DNA of 64,000 bases from Aricia agestis (GCF_905147365.1 NC_056417.1:15026501-15090500); one strand, 5' to 3'; positions 1 to 11,367 are shown, counted from the stretch's first letter. Made by a program: numbers and translations. The notes: generated by a model from the letters alone, not told the origin.

Positions 1-92
1 AAGTTAAAGATAAAACTTCCAGCGCTGTTTCTGCTGTGATGAAAAGAACTCGCAAAGAACTCATATACTTGTGTTACCTGATTCATATAAAG

Positions 93-504
93 CAGAGGTT
101 CCCAAACTTATTTTGTCTACCGCCCACTTTGAGAAAAAAATTTGCCACCCTCTATGTTTCACCCATAAAGTTAATATTCCTAGCGGAATAGAGAAACAAA
201 GGCCTGAGCAAGAGAGATGTCACTATCAGTACTTGTACTATTATCTATTCTGTGCTATCAGTAACACTGCGTGGTAAAAAGAGACGTTTGATACATGACA
301 GCAGCACATGCTTGTGTATGGTACACATATTTTTACACACAGACGTAAATCAATTTCGGTTTCGTCTGACAGCTCGAGATTGTTGCTCTATTCCGCTAGG
401 TATATTAACTTTATGGTTTCACCTACTTTTAAATTAAAGTCTCTACACAACACCTCCATTTTTTCTGGGTCCCACACCTTTAGCGCCCACTTTGGGAAAG
501 GCTG
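93..504. mobile_element. Non-autonomous hAT-type MITE with exact 8-bp TSD
   Basis: The termini are CAGAGGTTCCCAAA on the left and the inverse TTTGGGAAAGGCTG on the right. Both ends are flanked by the identical 8-mer ATATAAAG (85-92 and 505-512), the target duplication length expected of hAT transposons. No transposase frame is present. A relative with the same subterminal sequence (CCCACTTTGAGAAAAAAAT) lies at 48041-48256. Confidence 0.8.
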
Positions 505-512
505 ATATAAAG

Positions 513-919
513 TAAGAAAGTAGTAAAGATATTCATCGCTCAAATATTTTTCTAAACTTAATCAGTTAGAAAAATATATTTACTTAGGTCAATTTGTTAA
601 TAATATTTTTCATCAGGCAATGGAAACACGTATTATTACCAAGCCACTATAATAATTATAAAAAAAAAGAAAACTATTGATAAATTCACTGAATGTTGAT
701 TTAAATAACAAAATAAGTTGAAGCCTTCACCGAAATTCTAAATCCCTAGCTTTGTTAACATCGAAGATAAAGGGGGTGTGAAAAAGCCGCGAACCGCTTC
801 GAGAAAAGTATGCTACGGCCGTGCCTTTGCTAAAAAGCTTGGCTGGAGCACTGCCGTGCTCCCAGATTATACTTTATTTTATAGCTATGCGGTATTTAAG
901 AAGTAGGTAGTACTTAGCA
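513..919. other. AT-rich stretch, no gene or repeat recognised
   Basis: No long open frame, no splice-bounded exon and no match to the repeat families seen elsewhere in the window. Confidence 0.5.
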
Positions 920-1345
920 AATAGTAATATTACGCGAAGGTCGGAGCAGAGGGCGCTACTAGCACATACGGTAAATAATCTGACCAAAATCTGACACGAT
1001 GCATACGTCATTTTTTTAAGAAATAAGGGGGCAAACGAGCAAACGGGTCACCTGATGGAAAGCAAATTCCGTCGCCCATGGACACTCGCAGCATCAGAAG
1101 AGCTGCAGGTGCGTTGCCGGCCTTTTAAGAGGGAATAGGGTAATAGGGGAGGGTAGGAAAGGGAATAGTCAATAGGGTAGGGGATTGGGCCTCCGGTAAA
1201 CTCACTCACTCGGCAAAACACAGCGCAAGCGCTGTTTCACGCCGGTTTTCTGTAAGAACGTGGTATTTCTCCGGTCGAGCCGGCCCATTCGTGCCGTGCC
1301 TCACGTCTGAATTCACGTCATATCAGAATATTGACAGAAATCAAT
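920..1345 (+). repeat. Interspersed repeat (AATATTACGC...GGAGCAGAGGGCGCTAC family) split by a SINE
   Basis: About 100 bp beginning near AATATTACGCGAAGGTCGG and continuing to the TATCAGAATATTG motif. Other copies lie near 8815-8895 (minus), 13495-13585, 35475-35575, 36445-36500 and 42825-43045. This copy is interrupted at ACGTCAT by the SINE at 1012-1314; comparison with the 35.5 kb copy shows the uninterrupted order. Confidence 0.6.
1012..1314 (-). mobile_element. SINE with LINE-derived 3' tail
   Basis: Read on the minus strand, the element has a pol III B-box-like motif (GGCTCGACCGG), a body with a CAGCGCTTGCGCTGTG foldback, and a tail running from GGCCGGCAACGCACCTGCAG to GTTTGCCCCCTTATTT. 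The same tail ends the LINE at 54564-56045. It is flanked by ACGTCAT on both sides (1005-1011 and 1315-1321), taken as the target duplication. Other copies are at 35635-35942 and 36675-36976. Confidence 0.75.
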
Positions 1346-1656
1346 TGTCGAACAAAACTTTATGTTTCCTGTCTATGCTGGTGTTGCCTCTAACGTGAAA
1401 ACGTTAGAGTAATATGTGTCCATAAGTAAAATCCATCATCATAATAATAATATTATAATAATACGACTTACGAGTAACAATAGGTCCCCTTCTCACAATT
1501 TTTAAAAGTTATTCTCACATCAATCAAGAAAGTTATTTTAATTATAATAATTATGGTTATGCGATGGGAAATTATATTCAACACACTTTTTTTAAGATAA
1601 ATTAAGTTATACCACAGAATAGATAATAGTTGGTTATACCAACATTGAAATCGGCA

Positions 1657-1850
1657 CTAGTTGATGCCCGCAACTCCGTTGCACAGTTCGCTTAGCTCGC
1701 GGGAACCGTACATTTTTCGGGATAAAAAGTATAATTTGTCCTCCGCCTTAAAGCAACTCCATGCCTTTCATCAAAATCAGTTCAGCAGTTTAAGCGTGAA
1801 GAGGTAATAGACAGACAGACACACTTTCACATTTATAATATTAGTACGGA
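1657..1850 (-). mobile_element. Lep1-like non-autonomous Helitron
   Basis: On the minus strand it starts TCCGTACTAATATTATAAATG and ends CTAG followed by T. In between it carries the familiar GTCT-rich tract, a CCGATTTT-type region and the GCAACGGAGTTGC hairpin just before the end. TC start, 3' hairpin and CTAG end between A and T are the Helitron signature. Confidence 0.75.
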
Positions 1851-2140
1851 TAATAAATTATACAGGTTGTTCGGGTGAACAAGCATCAAATGAGCCCGTC
1901 CAAATGAACAACTTTTTCTATGAGAACAATGCTGGGAACTCAAAAAAATCCGTCGTTATAACCTTACAATATTACAGATATAACGACGGCATTTTCTTAA
2001 CTAAAATAGATAATATAGGTACGTTAAACGCCGTGGTGTTCACCTCTAACAACCTGTTATATTATATAGAGCTACCTTCTAGATATCCTAATTGCAAGTT
2101 CAAAATGCCGACTGAAATAATCTTTGTGAGTTCTCAGTGT

Positions 2141-2268
2141 TTTTTTTTTTTTTTTTTATATTAAATAAGGGGGCAAACGAGCAAACGGGTCACCTGATGG
2201 TAAGCAACTACCGTCGCCCATGGACACTCGCAACATCAGAAGAGCTGCAGGTGCGTTGCCAGCCTTGT
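2141..2268 (-). mobile_element. Truncated SINE/LINE tail
   Basis: Contains only the shared tail (GTTTGCCCCCTTATTT side next to a T17 run, which is the poly(A) on the minus strand). It is truncated where the body would begin. Closest in sequence to the LINE tail at 54.6 kb. Confidence 0.7.
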
Positions 2269-4860
2269 TTCAAGTTAAGTCCAGTTAAGCGTACGAAATT
2301 TCATACATGAAATACTAATATTCTTGTTCATACGTTAAAATGCTGACTCAAGTCCTTGCAACTTTAGAACGCTGAAGATTGTAGAGTTTCTTTGTAATGT
2401 TGTATTTATTTCAGTTTTATATATTTACATCATTACACAATCTTATGAAAAGGAAAATTTAACATCGAACACTCTCCTAATTACTGGACCGATTTTAAAG
2501 AGATTTGGTAGAGATATAGACTATAGAGTGGACTCTGAGCACGTAATTAGACCACTTCTGACCCTGATAAAATGTTCTGCAGTTTGTTTTAATTTTAACG
2601 TTCGGAGTCATGTAGTTGCCAAATACTTTGTCTTTTGTTCGATTACTTTTCATTTTAGAATCTCTATCTTTTCCCCTTTCTTATGCTTAACACATGAAAA
2701 TAATTCATAACAGTAAAAATTTCATATGTTCAACCATAACGTTGGACTAATATTTTCATTCGTAGAAAATATTTTATTGGTGCGGAAGTAAAGTTAATAT
2801 TGGTACCACCTGCATCATAAATTCAATATTGGGGTCACCGGTATTAGCCCACAGCATTAGCCCCACCTGTTTACCCCACATGACATAACCTATTTGGTAT
2901 TGAGGGTAGTAATTACTCGCATACGTCATGTACCTGCAGATATTATTGGCTGTTATGACCATTGAGGTACTATAGACTGGAGAGAGCCTTATATCGGTGT
3001 ATAAGCGTCAAAGGGTGTAATGTTATGTCCTACTTACTAGGACATAACAAAGGAGTCGGTCTGCATATTTCATGTAATAAAAGTGTTAATAAAGGTTTTT
3101 AGTTAACATTTAATACTTGATATTGTTGAGTTTTGTGGTTCCGCTAAATAATAAACCATAAGAATGGTCAAAAAATGCCTTACACGTGGATATAACATTA
3201 AATACGTAAGTTTTGAACAACGTTTATTGGGCTTTTCAATCGGTATTTTTGTAAGCTAAAAAGATAATTCATAAGTTTATTAATCCCTTATTCGTGCTAT
3301 ATAAGGCATTAGTGCTAAAAATGTCACATCAATTAATAATTTGGCTATAAAAATTGCATAGCTTTTTACGTGTGTTTACCGATTCTCATCACTTGAACTA
3401 TAGTTTGGTACTACTAATATATATTCTGTGCTATAGTTAATCGATATCATGAACTAATTGACTGTCTTTCCTGTATCATAATGTGCTTTGAAATAATAGA
3501 CAAATAGAAATATTCAAGAAAATAAACGCACACTACTTGTATGAAAATAAGCACAAAATGGCCACGCGATGACGGGCTAAGACTACATCTATTATAATAC
3601 TTTATCTATGGTTATGACATAATTTGACAGTTCAATAGTTTTTTTTTGTTATATATAAATATGGCACAGGTGTCGCAGAGCCAGATGTTTAAATGGCACG
3701 CTAAATAGTGTTTACTTAAGTATGCTTATAATTATTACCAATAATTATAATTAGTAATTACTAATAACTTCTAAAAAAATTAAGTTGCTTCTATTTTTCA
3801 TCATGAATTCCTCCAAACAATAGCGAGCGATATTCAAATTAAATTTCTAATGAGCATTGAAAAAATTCACAGCAAGTATGTTAGTATTGTATTGTCCGAG
3901 TATAATACATTCTTACACAAATGGAGCGTGGACAGCGAAACCATACTAGTTATAGTGGGACTGGCACTCAAGACCGCCGGCTGCGCTGCATAAGCCTGTG
4001 CGACAAACACGGTACTTATAAAAAAAACGCGTTCGGCGTTCCTATTTCAATTTGGGCGCCAAGTTGTTGACGGGCTCATTTTCTTTGCTTTGTTTTTTGG
4101 GAAATTAATTATTTTTTACGTCACTTGGGAATTAATATAATAGAATTAGCTATAATTTAATTAGTGTAACTGTGTAATAGGTCTCCATGTTGGTCGGTGG
4201 TTTGTGGAACTAATCGTTATTGTTCTTTTTAGGTTAAAACAAGGAAATAATAAGAAATCCAAGAATTTATGTAAGTAACAATTTCATATAATAGCTGTAG
4301 TGAATATTTATTAAATTATCATTATTAATTCTTACTTTTACTTTATACCTTTACATTACGTACGGTACTACTAGATTTTAGTTCGAAACAGTCTCTCCAC
4401 AGAATTTTGTACTAATTTTTCTTCTAAACCACAGACTCATAGAATTAGAGACTTAGAGCACACTAGACAAAACGATTCACTCTTTTTTCTTTTTCAAAAT
4501 TAGCATTCTATATTCTTCTAACTATTTTATTTAAGTCTAATATCAACGATTTACTGCTAAACTACCATTAATTTAACCACCTAAATTGATCAATCAATAA
4601 AATTGATCAGTCCATTATGATTATGATATAATAATATCATCGGCCGCGCTCAGAGTCATGATTTAATTAATATTTAATCTTACTTAAGTAGTTGTTGAAT
4701 GAAGACTTCGATTTTAAAAATGTAAAAAGCTCCTCTAACTGCCGCACATAGAGAAGAATATTAATTACATAATTAAATACATAACTGTATTGATTTTAAC
4801 ATAGCCCCATACACTATCTGACAAACTCTTTATTAAATTGTAGTTTAATCACCATTAAAT
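2269..4860. other. Intergenic AT-rich DNA, no gene recognised
   Basis: No convincing exon. A 12-bp perfect hairpin (TGTTATGTCCTA, 5-nt loop) lies at 3021-3049. A CpG-richer patch at about 3950-4090 contains the palindrome TTGGGCGCCAA and is followed by a GTAAGT donor-like site at about 4271. This could be a non-coding first exon, but nothing else supports it. Confidence 0.4.
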
Positions 4861-5021
4861 GGACGCTGTTAAGTATTAGTGTCCTAAGTCATAACCCACA
4901 ATTTTTTTGTTGATAAATTTTGAATGCAGTCTTGTTCTAAATCATCTAAAGAACATAGCTGCATTCATAACTCAATACGTAATTTTTGTGTGGGTTAGTA
5001 CACGAATGCTTAACAGCGTCC
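4861..5021. repeat. Foldback MITE with ~40-bp TIRs
   Basis: GGACGCTGTTAAG at the left is matched in inverse by CTTAACAGCGTCC at the right. The arms stay complementary through CCCACA. The central piece (GAATGCAGTCTT) recurs just outside the composite Helitron at about 40998, suggesting a second copy there. Confidence 0.65.
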
Positions 5022-5096
5022 AAATGTCTCTGAAGTCTGAATACTGAGTGCGGCCGTAACCCGTAAGTCATGTTATCATGTTATTAGGGTCAATTC

Positions 5097-5250
5097 AGAC
5101 CCCAACGCGACGAGGCGAGGCGAGGCGCGGTGCGGCATAAATTTGTATGGATTTGACAGATTTCAATTACGTGAGACTTCTTGCGAATCTGTCAAATCCA
5201 TACAAATTTTAAAATGCATCTACGCGTCACGTTGCAGTCTGAATCAACCC
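5097..5250. repeat. GC-rich MITE (GGGTYRATTYAGACC family)
   Basis: The inverse termini GGGTCAATTCAGAC and GTCTGAATCAACCC enclose a GCGAGGCGAGGCG tract and a second inverted pair (TTTGTATGGATTTGACAGA). Left flank TTA suggests a TTA target. Related copies: 26761-26884 and 30471-30601. Confidence 0.7.
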
Positions 5251-5489
5251 CTCTAAGTGCGACAATTAGTGTTTATTCATTAGAATGCCTAGTGTTTGGC
5301 TAACCCTAAATCATGCAGTATAAACACATGAATATCAGTCATCAGTATTGTGACAAGCGTATCTGAGCTGGACATCAGGTGTTCCCTCGGATCGTTTGCA
5401 TATCAGACTCTAGACAATGTATAACACTGTCCCTCATTGTGTGTTATATAATAATGATTGTTATACATTTATGGGAAACAATGTGGGAC

Positions 5490-5762
5490 AGTGGGATATT
5501 TAAAGATACTAAGGGCCTGTTTCACCACTTTTTGATAAAGTGCCGAATAGGCTGTTCAGTGTTCACAACTTTTTTGACAGATTCTCCATACTTGATCTGT
5601 CAAGTTATTTGGTGGATTGCCTATTCGTCACTTCTCAGGAAGTGCTGAAACAGGCCCTTAGAGTTTCGGGAAAGGGCATAGGATACTTTATATCCCGGAA
5701 AAATGAACGGTTTCCGGGCGAGAAACTAATTTTGGCGCAACAAAGCTGCCGGCGTCATCTAG
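5490..5762 (+). mobile_element. Lep1-like Helitron interrupted by a MITE
   Basis: The 3' part (GAGTTTCGGGAAAGGGCATAGG through CATCTAG, then T) is Lep1-like. It is separated from AAAGATAC by the MITE at 5511-5660; in other copies GATACTTTGAGTCCCGGG is continuous. The 5' portion is too diverged to delimit. Confidence 0.6.
5511..5660. repeat. PIF/Harbinger-like MITE (GGGCCTGTTTCACCACTT), copy 1
   Basis: Near-palindromic ~148-bp element with termini GGGCCTGTTTCACCACTT and its complement, flanked by TAA/TTA. It lies inside a Helitron. Copies at 24119-24246 and 31892-31975 have TTA on both sides, the 3-bp target of PIF/Harbinger transposons. Confidence 0.75.
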
Positions 5763-5798
5763 TATTACCATAAAGTAATGCTACTAAACTACTAAACT

Positions 5799-5942
5799 AA
5801 GGAGCTGTTTCACCACTTCCAGATAAGCACCGGATAGGCTATCCACAACTTATCTGACAGATACTCCCTACTCCATCTGTTAGATAAGTAATTGTGGATA
5901 GCCTATCAGGCACTTATTAGAAAGTGGTGAAGCAGGCCCTTA
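5799..5942. repeat. PIF/Harbinger-like MITE, copy 2
   Basis: Starts GGAGCTGTTTCACCACTTC and ends GTGGTGAAGCAGGCCC, with a largely palindromic interior (CCGGATAGGCTATCCAC). It lies 140 bp from copy 1, so two copies of one family sit close together. Confidence 0.7.
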
Positions 5943-6177
5943 GATTAATATCCTCCAGAATAAAGTCGTTGTAATTATCAATTCTGTTACAGCTCCCCGG
6001 GACGAGAATCAATTTGTTTTTTTAAGGGAAGACGATTAAGGTAAGATATTTGTATAAGTGCTTTGGGAATAATGGGATTTGGGATTAACGAGATTAACAT
6101 GTTCCGTACGCCGATTTTTCCATCTTCAAAAATTTAATTTTTTCTGTCTTCTTCTTCTTTTTTAAAGTGGCTCCTTA
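5943..6177. other. Short unassigned spacer
   Basis: AT-rich and pyrimidine-rich sequence between MITEs. No gene seen. Confidence 0.4.
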
Positions 6178-6647
6178 GGGCCAACCCACACGTACCACAG
6201 TCCACAACCACACCACATCACAACGACAAAATGCCGTCAAGCAGTGGTTACGTGTGAATGGTGTCGCTGCAGCTTTTTGTAGTTGCGTTGTGGTACTGAC
6301 AAAATGTCGACGTGGTTGCGTTGTCGCCAGTAGTTGCGATGTGGTTACGTATGAAAGCTAATTAAACGGAGGGGGGAAGAGCGCAAGCGGTGTGCGCGCA
6401 CTGTCTTGCATCGACGCAACGTTGTGGTTGCGATGTGGTCGGCCTATAGTTCGCTTGTGGTTGCGATGTGGTGGTCGACCACTTGTGTGTGATACCGCAC
6501 ACAAGTGGTCGACAACGACTGCAAAATGTGGTACGTGTGAATAGTCCAGTTCATTTACGATACGAAATATACGCCCGACCACGTGGTGTGGTTGTTGTTG
6601 TCGTGTGGTTGTGGACTGTGGTACGTGTGGCCCTGTGGGTTGGCCGC
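6178..6647. repeat. Foldback MITE with ~65-bp TIRs and subterminal GTGGTTGCGATGTGGT repeats
   Basis: GGGCCAACCCACACGTACCA at the left mirrors TGGTACGTGTGG...GGGTTGGCC at the right. TTA precedes the left end and follows the right end. The interior carries repeated GTGGTTGCG(A/T)TGTGGT units and a CCACTTGTGTG/CACACAAGTGG hairpin. No transposase. Confidence 0.75.
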
Positions 6648-6654
6648 TTATAGG

Positions 6655-6829
6655 GCGCTGGTAGGGCGCTTTTCCATGTCATCGCCCGCGCGCAGACCCG
6701 CATGAAAGTTGCCCGCATAGCGCATCCTATCATTTCTAATGTTTCCTGTCATGCGGGCAACACGCGCTCGGCCAGCAGCATGTTGTCACCCGCATGCGGA
6801 CCAAACCCTTGCGCGGGTGATAGCACACA
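6655..6829. repeat. Diverged foldback repeat (CATGCGGGCAACACGCG family)
   Basis: Shares TCCTGTCATGCGGGCAAC and CACCCGCATGCGGACCA with the compact foldback at 34865-34950. The composite Helitron abuts its right end. Confidence 0.5.
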
Positions 6830-7759
6830 TCCTACTAATATTATAAAGGCGAAAGTTTGTTTGGATGTATGGATGTATGGATGTGTGGATGTATGGATGT
6901 TTGTTACTCTTTCACGCAAAAACTACTGAATGGATTTTAATGAAACTTTACAATAATATAGCTTATACATCAGAATAACACATAGGCTACAATTTTAACC
7001 GACTTTCAAAATGGGGGAGGTGTTATGTTCGTTTTCTTATATTCAACGATTACTCCGCCGTTTGTTAACCGATTTTCAAAATTTTTCTTTTGGTATATAG
7101 GGTATCATCCCAATTTGGTATTATATTCACAAAAGTGGTGATCTGATGAAGGATCCATAAGTAATCGAGGGAAATCATCAAAACTTATAGGGAAACATGT
7201 AGTGACTTCGGTTTCGTGAGAAGTATTCTCTAAGCATATGCTACCAACAAGTAAGATTTTGCACCGAGATAATATACCTGGTATACCGTGGTTCGGAAGG
7301 TGCTGAGAGAATTCCTGATTCTTTATAGATACAAGTTTGGGAGTTTCGGCGTTGTTTTAAGAACAGAAAGCATATGCTACTATGCAAATTACATTCATCA
7401 TCATCATCATCATCACTACCATATTATACCATTTCATAGTCTTTTAGATCGAGACTCGAGTTTGTCAAGCGATAATTAAAAAAATCTATGCCTACCTAAT
7501 ATTATAAACCTGAAGAGTATGTTTGCTTGAACGCGTCAATCTCAGGAACTACAGGTCCGATTTAAATACTTATCTCAATGTTAGATAGATCATTTATCGA
7601 GTAAAACTATAGGCTATATTATATTATCACGCTAAGACTAATACGACCGAAGAAACTCAGGAAAATGTGGGAAAAACGGGGGAAATATTTTTTATGGGAA
7701 AATGTATGGTTTCTGTAAAATTCCTAATTTACGCGGGCGAAGCCGCGCGGGACATCTAG
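6830..7759 (+). mobile_element. Composite Helitron (Helitron containing another Helitron's 3' region)
   Basis: Starts TCCTACTAATATTATAAAGG after A and ends CATCTAG before T. It has a GGATGTAT minisatellite near the 5' end, an AACCGACTTTCAAAATGG motif in the middle and a CATCAT microsatellite. A second Helitron-like start (TACCTAATATTATAAACCTG, ~7493) leads to the CGCGGGCGAAGCCGCG hairpin before CTAG. The whole arrangement recurs inverted at 41016-42072. Confidence 0.7.
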
Positions 7760-8235
7760 TGACAGAAAAAGCGAAAAGTCAGAGGGTCACCAATGTTGGA
7801 TGCACTTTCGATGTAGATAGTCTGGATATAATTAACGTCAAACTAATATCAATGTCAAACAAACGCCACACGAGCTCTCATTGGTGGAAATTCTACTGTT
7901 CAGTGTATGCCTGAACTGCTGTTTCGCTTTCACATCAGCTGCAGGCACTTCGGGAGTACAACCTGTTATTTTTTGATCTCAGGTTCTTCACAATTTTTCT
8001 CGAAAAATCTAAAATAAATTGGCTATTGTCCATTCATAATAAAAAAATATTTGATTTATGTCGAGTTATTTCTGAACCGGTATCGCTGATATTGCCAAAA
8101 ATTTGGTTATTTTTGGCAACGCGCGTCTAAACAATTACAGATATTATAATCTCTATCTCTACCATCTAGAGTACACGGTGGAGAATAGGGACAATTTCGG
8201 TATTAAATACAAATAAAAAAAAATAATGAAATATA
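7760..8235. other. Unassigned intergenic sequence
   Basis: No repeat family or coding region recognised. The open frame of 70 codons crossing from the Helitron is not credible as a gene. Confidence 0.4.
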
Positions 8236-8560
8236 TCTTATATCTTGAAACGAGCAATTCTTGTATATTTATAATTGGAATCTCGGAATCGGCTCCAACG
8301 ATTTCCATGAAATTTCGTATATAGGAGGTTTCGGGAGCGATAAATCGATCTAGCTAGGAATCATTTTCAGAAAATGTCTTTTTAGTCGTGTTTTATCGAT
8401 AATCGATAAACTGAAAAATATGAGTCTTCCTGACATCTATTGGCGAATAATAATACTATTTTGTGAGCAACTAATTGCTTTAACGACACAACAACAGCTA
8501 AAGCTATTCCAGCAGATGGCGTTGTTAAGTAACACAAAGTCAATGAGTGTTTGCTATAGG
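8236..8560 (+). mobile_element. Hairpin-family Helitron (TCTTATATCTTGAAACGAGC start), 3'-variant
   Basis: Starts TCTTATATCTTGAAACGAGC after A and contains the GGTTTCGGGAGCGATAAATCGATC core. It then continues into a 3' extension (GACATCTATTGGCGAATAA...) that is shared with the inverted copy at 49653-49990. Not the standard ACCGAGCAAAGCTCGGT end. Confidence 0.65.
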
Positions 8561-8564
8561 TACT

Positions 8565-8695
8565 TTTTATTTAAAATAGGTACGGTATCATGAATACACA
8601 TTTTGAACGTCGTAGAAACTGATGCCTACCACCGGTTCGGGAACTAACTCGGCGAGACGAACCGGCGTAAGAAATAGGTATAATACTGCAATGTT
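8565..8695 (+). repeat. Short retroposon-like fragment (CCGGTTCGGGAACTAAC)
   Basis: CACCGGTTCGGGAACTAACT and GAACCGGCGTAAGAAA recur in inverse orientation at about 13950-14030, so this is an interspersed repeat, probably a retroposon 3' end. Function and full extent are unknown. Confidence 0.45.
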
Positions 8696-9072
8696 TCGAC
8701 GCTAGAGTGCAGCACCAGCATAGACAGTATGAGAAGATATTACATAGCTATACTACAATATATAATATTATATACAATGTTTTGTTCGACTGATATTATG
8801 TCATAGGACGTGAGTAACATGTCCGATTTTGGTTCGATTATTTCCTGTATGTGCTAGTAACGCCCTCTGCTTCGACTTTTGTGTAAGACATGCATGTTAA
8901 GAAGATAATAATAAAATTTCGTATAGGCAAATCTTGTAGCTGAGCGCTCGCTCTTATAAATCCCAAAAAAAGGTCTTTTAGCGTTGCTACTTTCCTAGCG
9001 AACTCTACTTAAATGACACAGTCAAACACACTCTATAATCTAAAGTGTTAAATCTTTGTATTGATATTATAC
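8696..9072. other. Unassigned sequence with a minus-strand copy of the GGAGCAGAGGGCG repeat
   Basis: About 8815-8895 is a diverged minus-strand copy of the AATATTACGC repeat. The rest has no recognisable content. Confidence 0.45.
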
Positions 9073-9245
9073 TTTAACGTTGTTAGTGGCGGCCGAAAAG
9101 GAAGATCTTCCGACCGAGCGAGATAGCATGCTCGGTCAGGCCGAAGCCCACTGACGTCATTTCAGACGTTGTATATATCTTGCCGTTCTCCGAAACTTCG
9201 ATAGCGCGATGCAGGAATGTTAGGCGAATTGTGGGTACCGCCACA
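9073..9245 (-). repeat. LTR-like/TATA-containing short repeat, copy 1
   Basis: On the minus strand it begins TGTGGCGGTACCCACAATTC. It holds an AGATATATAC TATA-like motif and the symmetrical GCTCGGTCGGAAGATCTTCC, and ends CCGCCACTAACAACGTT. Copies at 19455-19627 and 63769-63925 keep the same order. The TG start and internal TATA suggest a solo-LTR piece, but no target duplication was found. Confidence 0.5.
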
Positions 9246-9550
9246 ATACTCTTGACAAAGTTGACATCAGTTTACCAACACTTTTGCAGTATTTGCGGTC
9301 TTTATAAGTGTTTTGGGCGTGAAAGGCGATACCTGCGAATAATGTGAAAACAGCATCGGATAAGTGTATCAGACCCTTTTCATCCTCCAAAGAATTCCCA
9401 AAGCGATAAAAACGTCAGGCGTGAGTTGTGTTGTAGCACGTGTGAACGTGTAACTTTGTTAAAAGCTATAAAATTCATGTACTCACACCACAGCATAAGA
9501 AACACACAGTAGAGTAACTTGTGTCCTTGAAATAAAACTCGGTCACTTAT

Positions 9551-9815
9551 GGCTGGTTTACACGTATTATGTAGATAAGTAGTTAACTAAATTTTAACTT
9601 AATTTTAAGTTACTAATTGTATGTAAACACAAAATTTTGTAGCAAGTAGCAAGTTAAAATTTAGTTAAGTAGTAAACAAAATAATTAGAAATTTGACTAT
9701 TTTCTATTATGTTGGCAGGCGGGGCTTGTCACTTGACACATTTCGGGCAGGCACTTCAAATTAAGTTAAAATTTAGTTACTACTTATCAACTTAAATACC
9801 TACCTGTAAACCGGC
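9551..9815. repeat. MITE with GGCTGGTTTACA termini
   Basis: GGCTGGTTTACACGTA at the left is mirrored by TACCTGTAAACCGGC at the right. Internal AAGTAGTTAACTAAATTTTA is echoed several times in both orientations (TTAAAATTTAGTTAAGTAG), giving a multiply folded AT-rich core. Confidence 0.6.
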
Positions 9816-11367
9816 GATTACGCCCGATTTTTTAGATTTTTTGCCATAAGTAAAATTAAAAAATATATTAAATATTTAGTTAACAGAACCCGGGCAGTAG
9901 ACAATATTTAGAGCTGGTTCAGACGTTTCTTGCAAGTGCGGTTTCAGAGTCACGTGTTTTCCTAAACGTTACGGGCTACGGCTGAAATTGTGTATGAAAT
10001 TTTATGACTTAGCCACTTAACTTTGATTCTAATATGGAGATGGTCTACTGTATTCTTATTTATATTGTACTCATATTTCATTGTTTCCTGAACTTGTAGT
10101 TAAAAACGTTTAACTACAAGCTATAAGAAAGAAAGGAAACCGTCTAGAACCATAGACTCTTTAAAAACTATACAAATCTATGTATTTTTTTAGGAAACTT
10201 ATGTAGATTATTAAAGTGAAGTGTGTTTACTATAGGTAGAATTCTTACAGTCATCAAAATCAATTCAGCGATTTTAGCGAGAAGAAGTGACAAACAGAAT
10301 CTGCCAATCTGTCTATCTATCTGTTCGTCTGATAGATTCACTATTGCGTATATGTATTTTATATTTTAGGTATAGACTTAGAGCATACCAAAGGACAGGG
10401 AGCTAAATGGTTGGCCCCCGCCCACGTTCATTTAAAGTCTTGACGTACTTTAAGTATTTTGTAAATTATTTTGCATCACTCCCCTACCTTCCCAATCACT
10501 TGCATTCTCAAAAACCACGTGCCATATCCTTTCTTAAGTAGTTTGCCGACGTAATGCATCGCTGGTTAAAAATAAATCCAAAAGCACTGCAGCCATATTT
10601 GTGTAGCAATGTGTCCTGCACAACACAGATGTTTGGGGACTGCACACACTATAATATTTATCCCTTTGATAGCCGCTATTTTTGACCTGCTTGGTTTGGA
10701 CATGAATTAAAAAATCTAAGGCATCGTAAAATTATCGCGTCGCGTAAATTTTGAGCTAAAAGTGTTTGTTGCTAAATTCCTCGAAACTCCCATTTTTAAA
10801 CTTTGTGTGCTTATTGGATGAGTCTGAAAATCGGCCAACATCTTATTTTCATATCCGAAATAATAAGTTATATGACTATATGGCAAAACAATGTAAATAT
10901 TAGATCGACGAGCAAGTAATGTACCACCAATCACTATCTCTTAGGTTTTGTTATATCTAGTAGAGTTATGAAATGCGAGTCATTTAAGAATTTAGAAAGA
11001 TAAGACACGTGGATCCATTTTTTCTTTAAAATAGGTAGGTTCTTGGGTAGGAGGCTATGACTTTATTTTCACACATTCAACACAAAGACAAACATTCCTT
11101 TCATCCAATCCTCCCTCATCATTAATTAGGTTTCGTTAGGCTGTCTGTATAGCCAGTTAGCTGGCAATTACCTTTATCCGTAGTGTGCGCTGCGCGATAC
11201 CTCTTGTCATGTGTTCGTTTAACCTTTCGGCTGGCTAACCACGTACACTGTGGTCTTAAGAACAGAATTAAATTTTCTAAAATTTTGGTACTTATAAGAG
11301 TGTGCCTGTGATGGGTACTTCCCGTAGTAGTTGAAATAGACAAGATTAATTTTCTAATTTGCAGATA

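Noticed and set aside
7288..7479. His-rich open frame
   Set aside because: The His run comes from a CAT microsatellite inside the composite Helitron.
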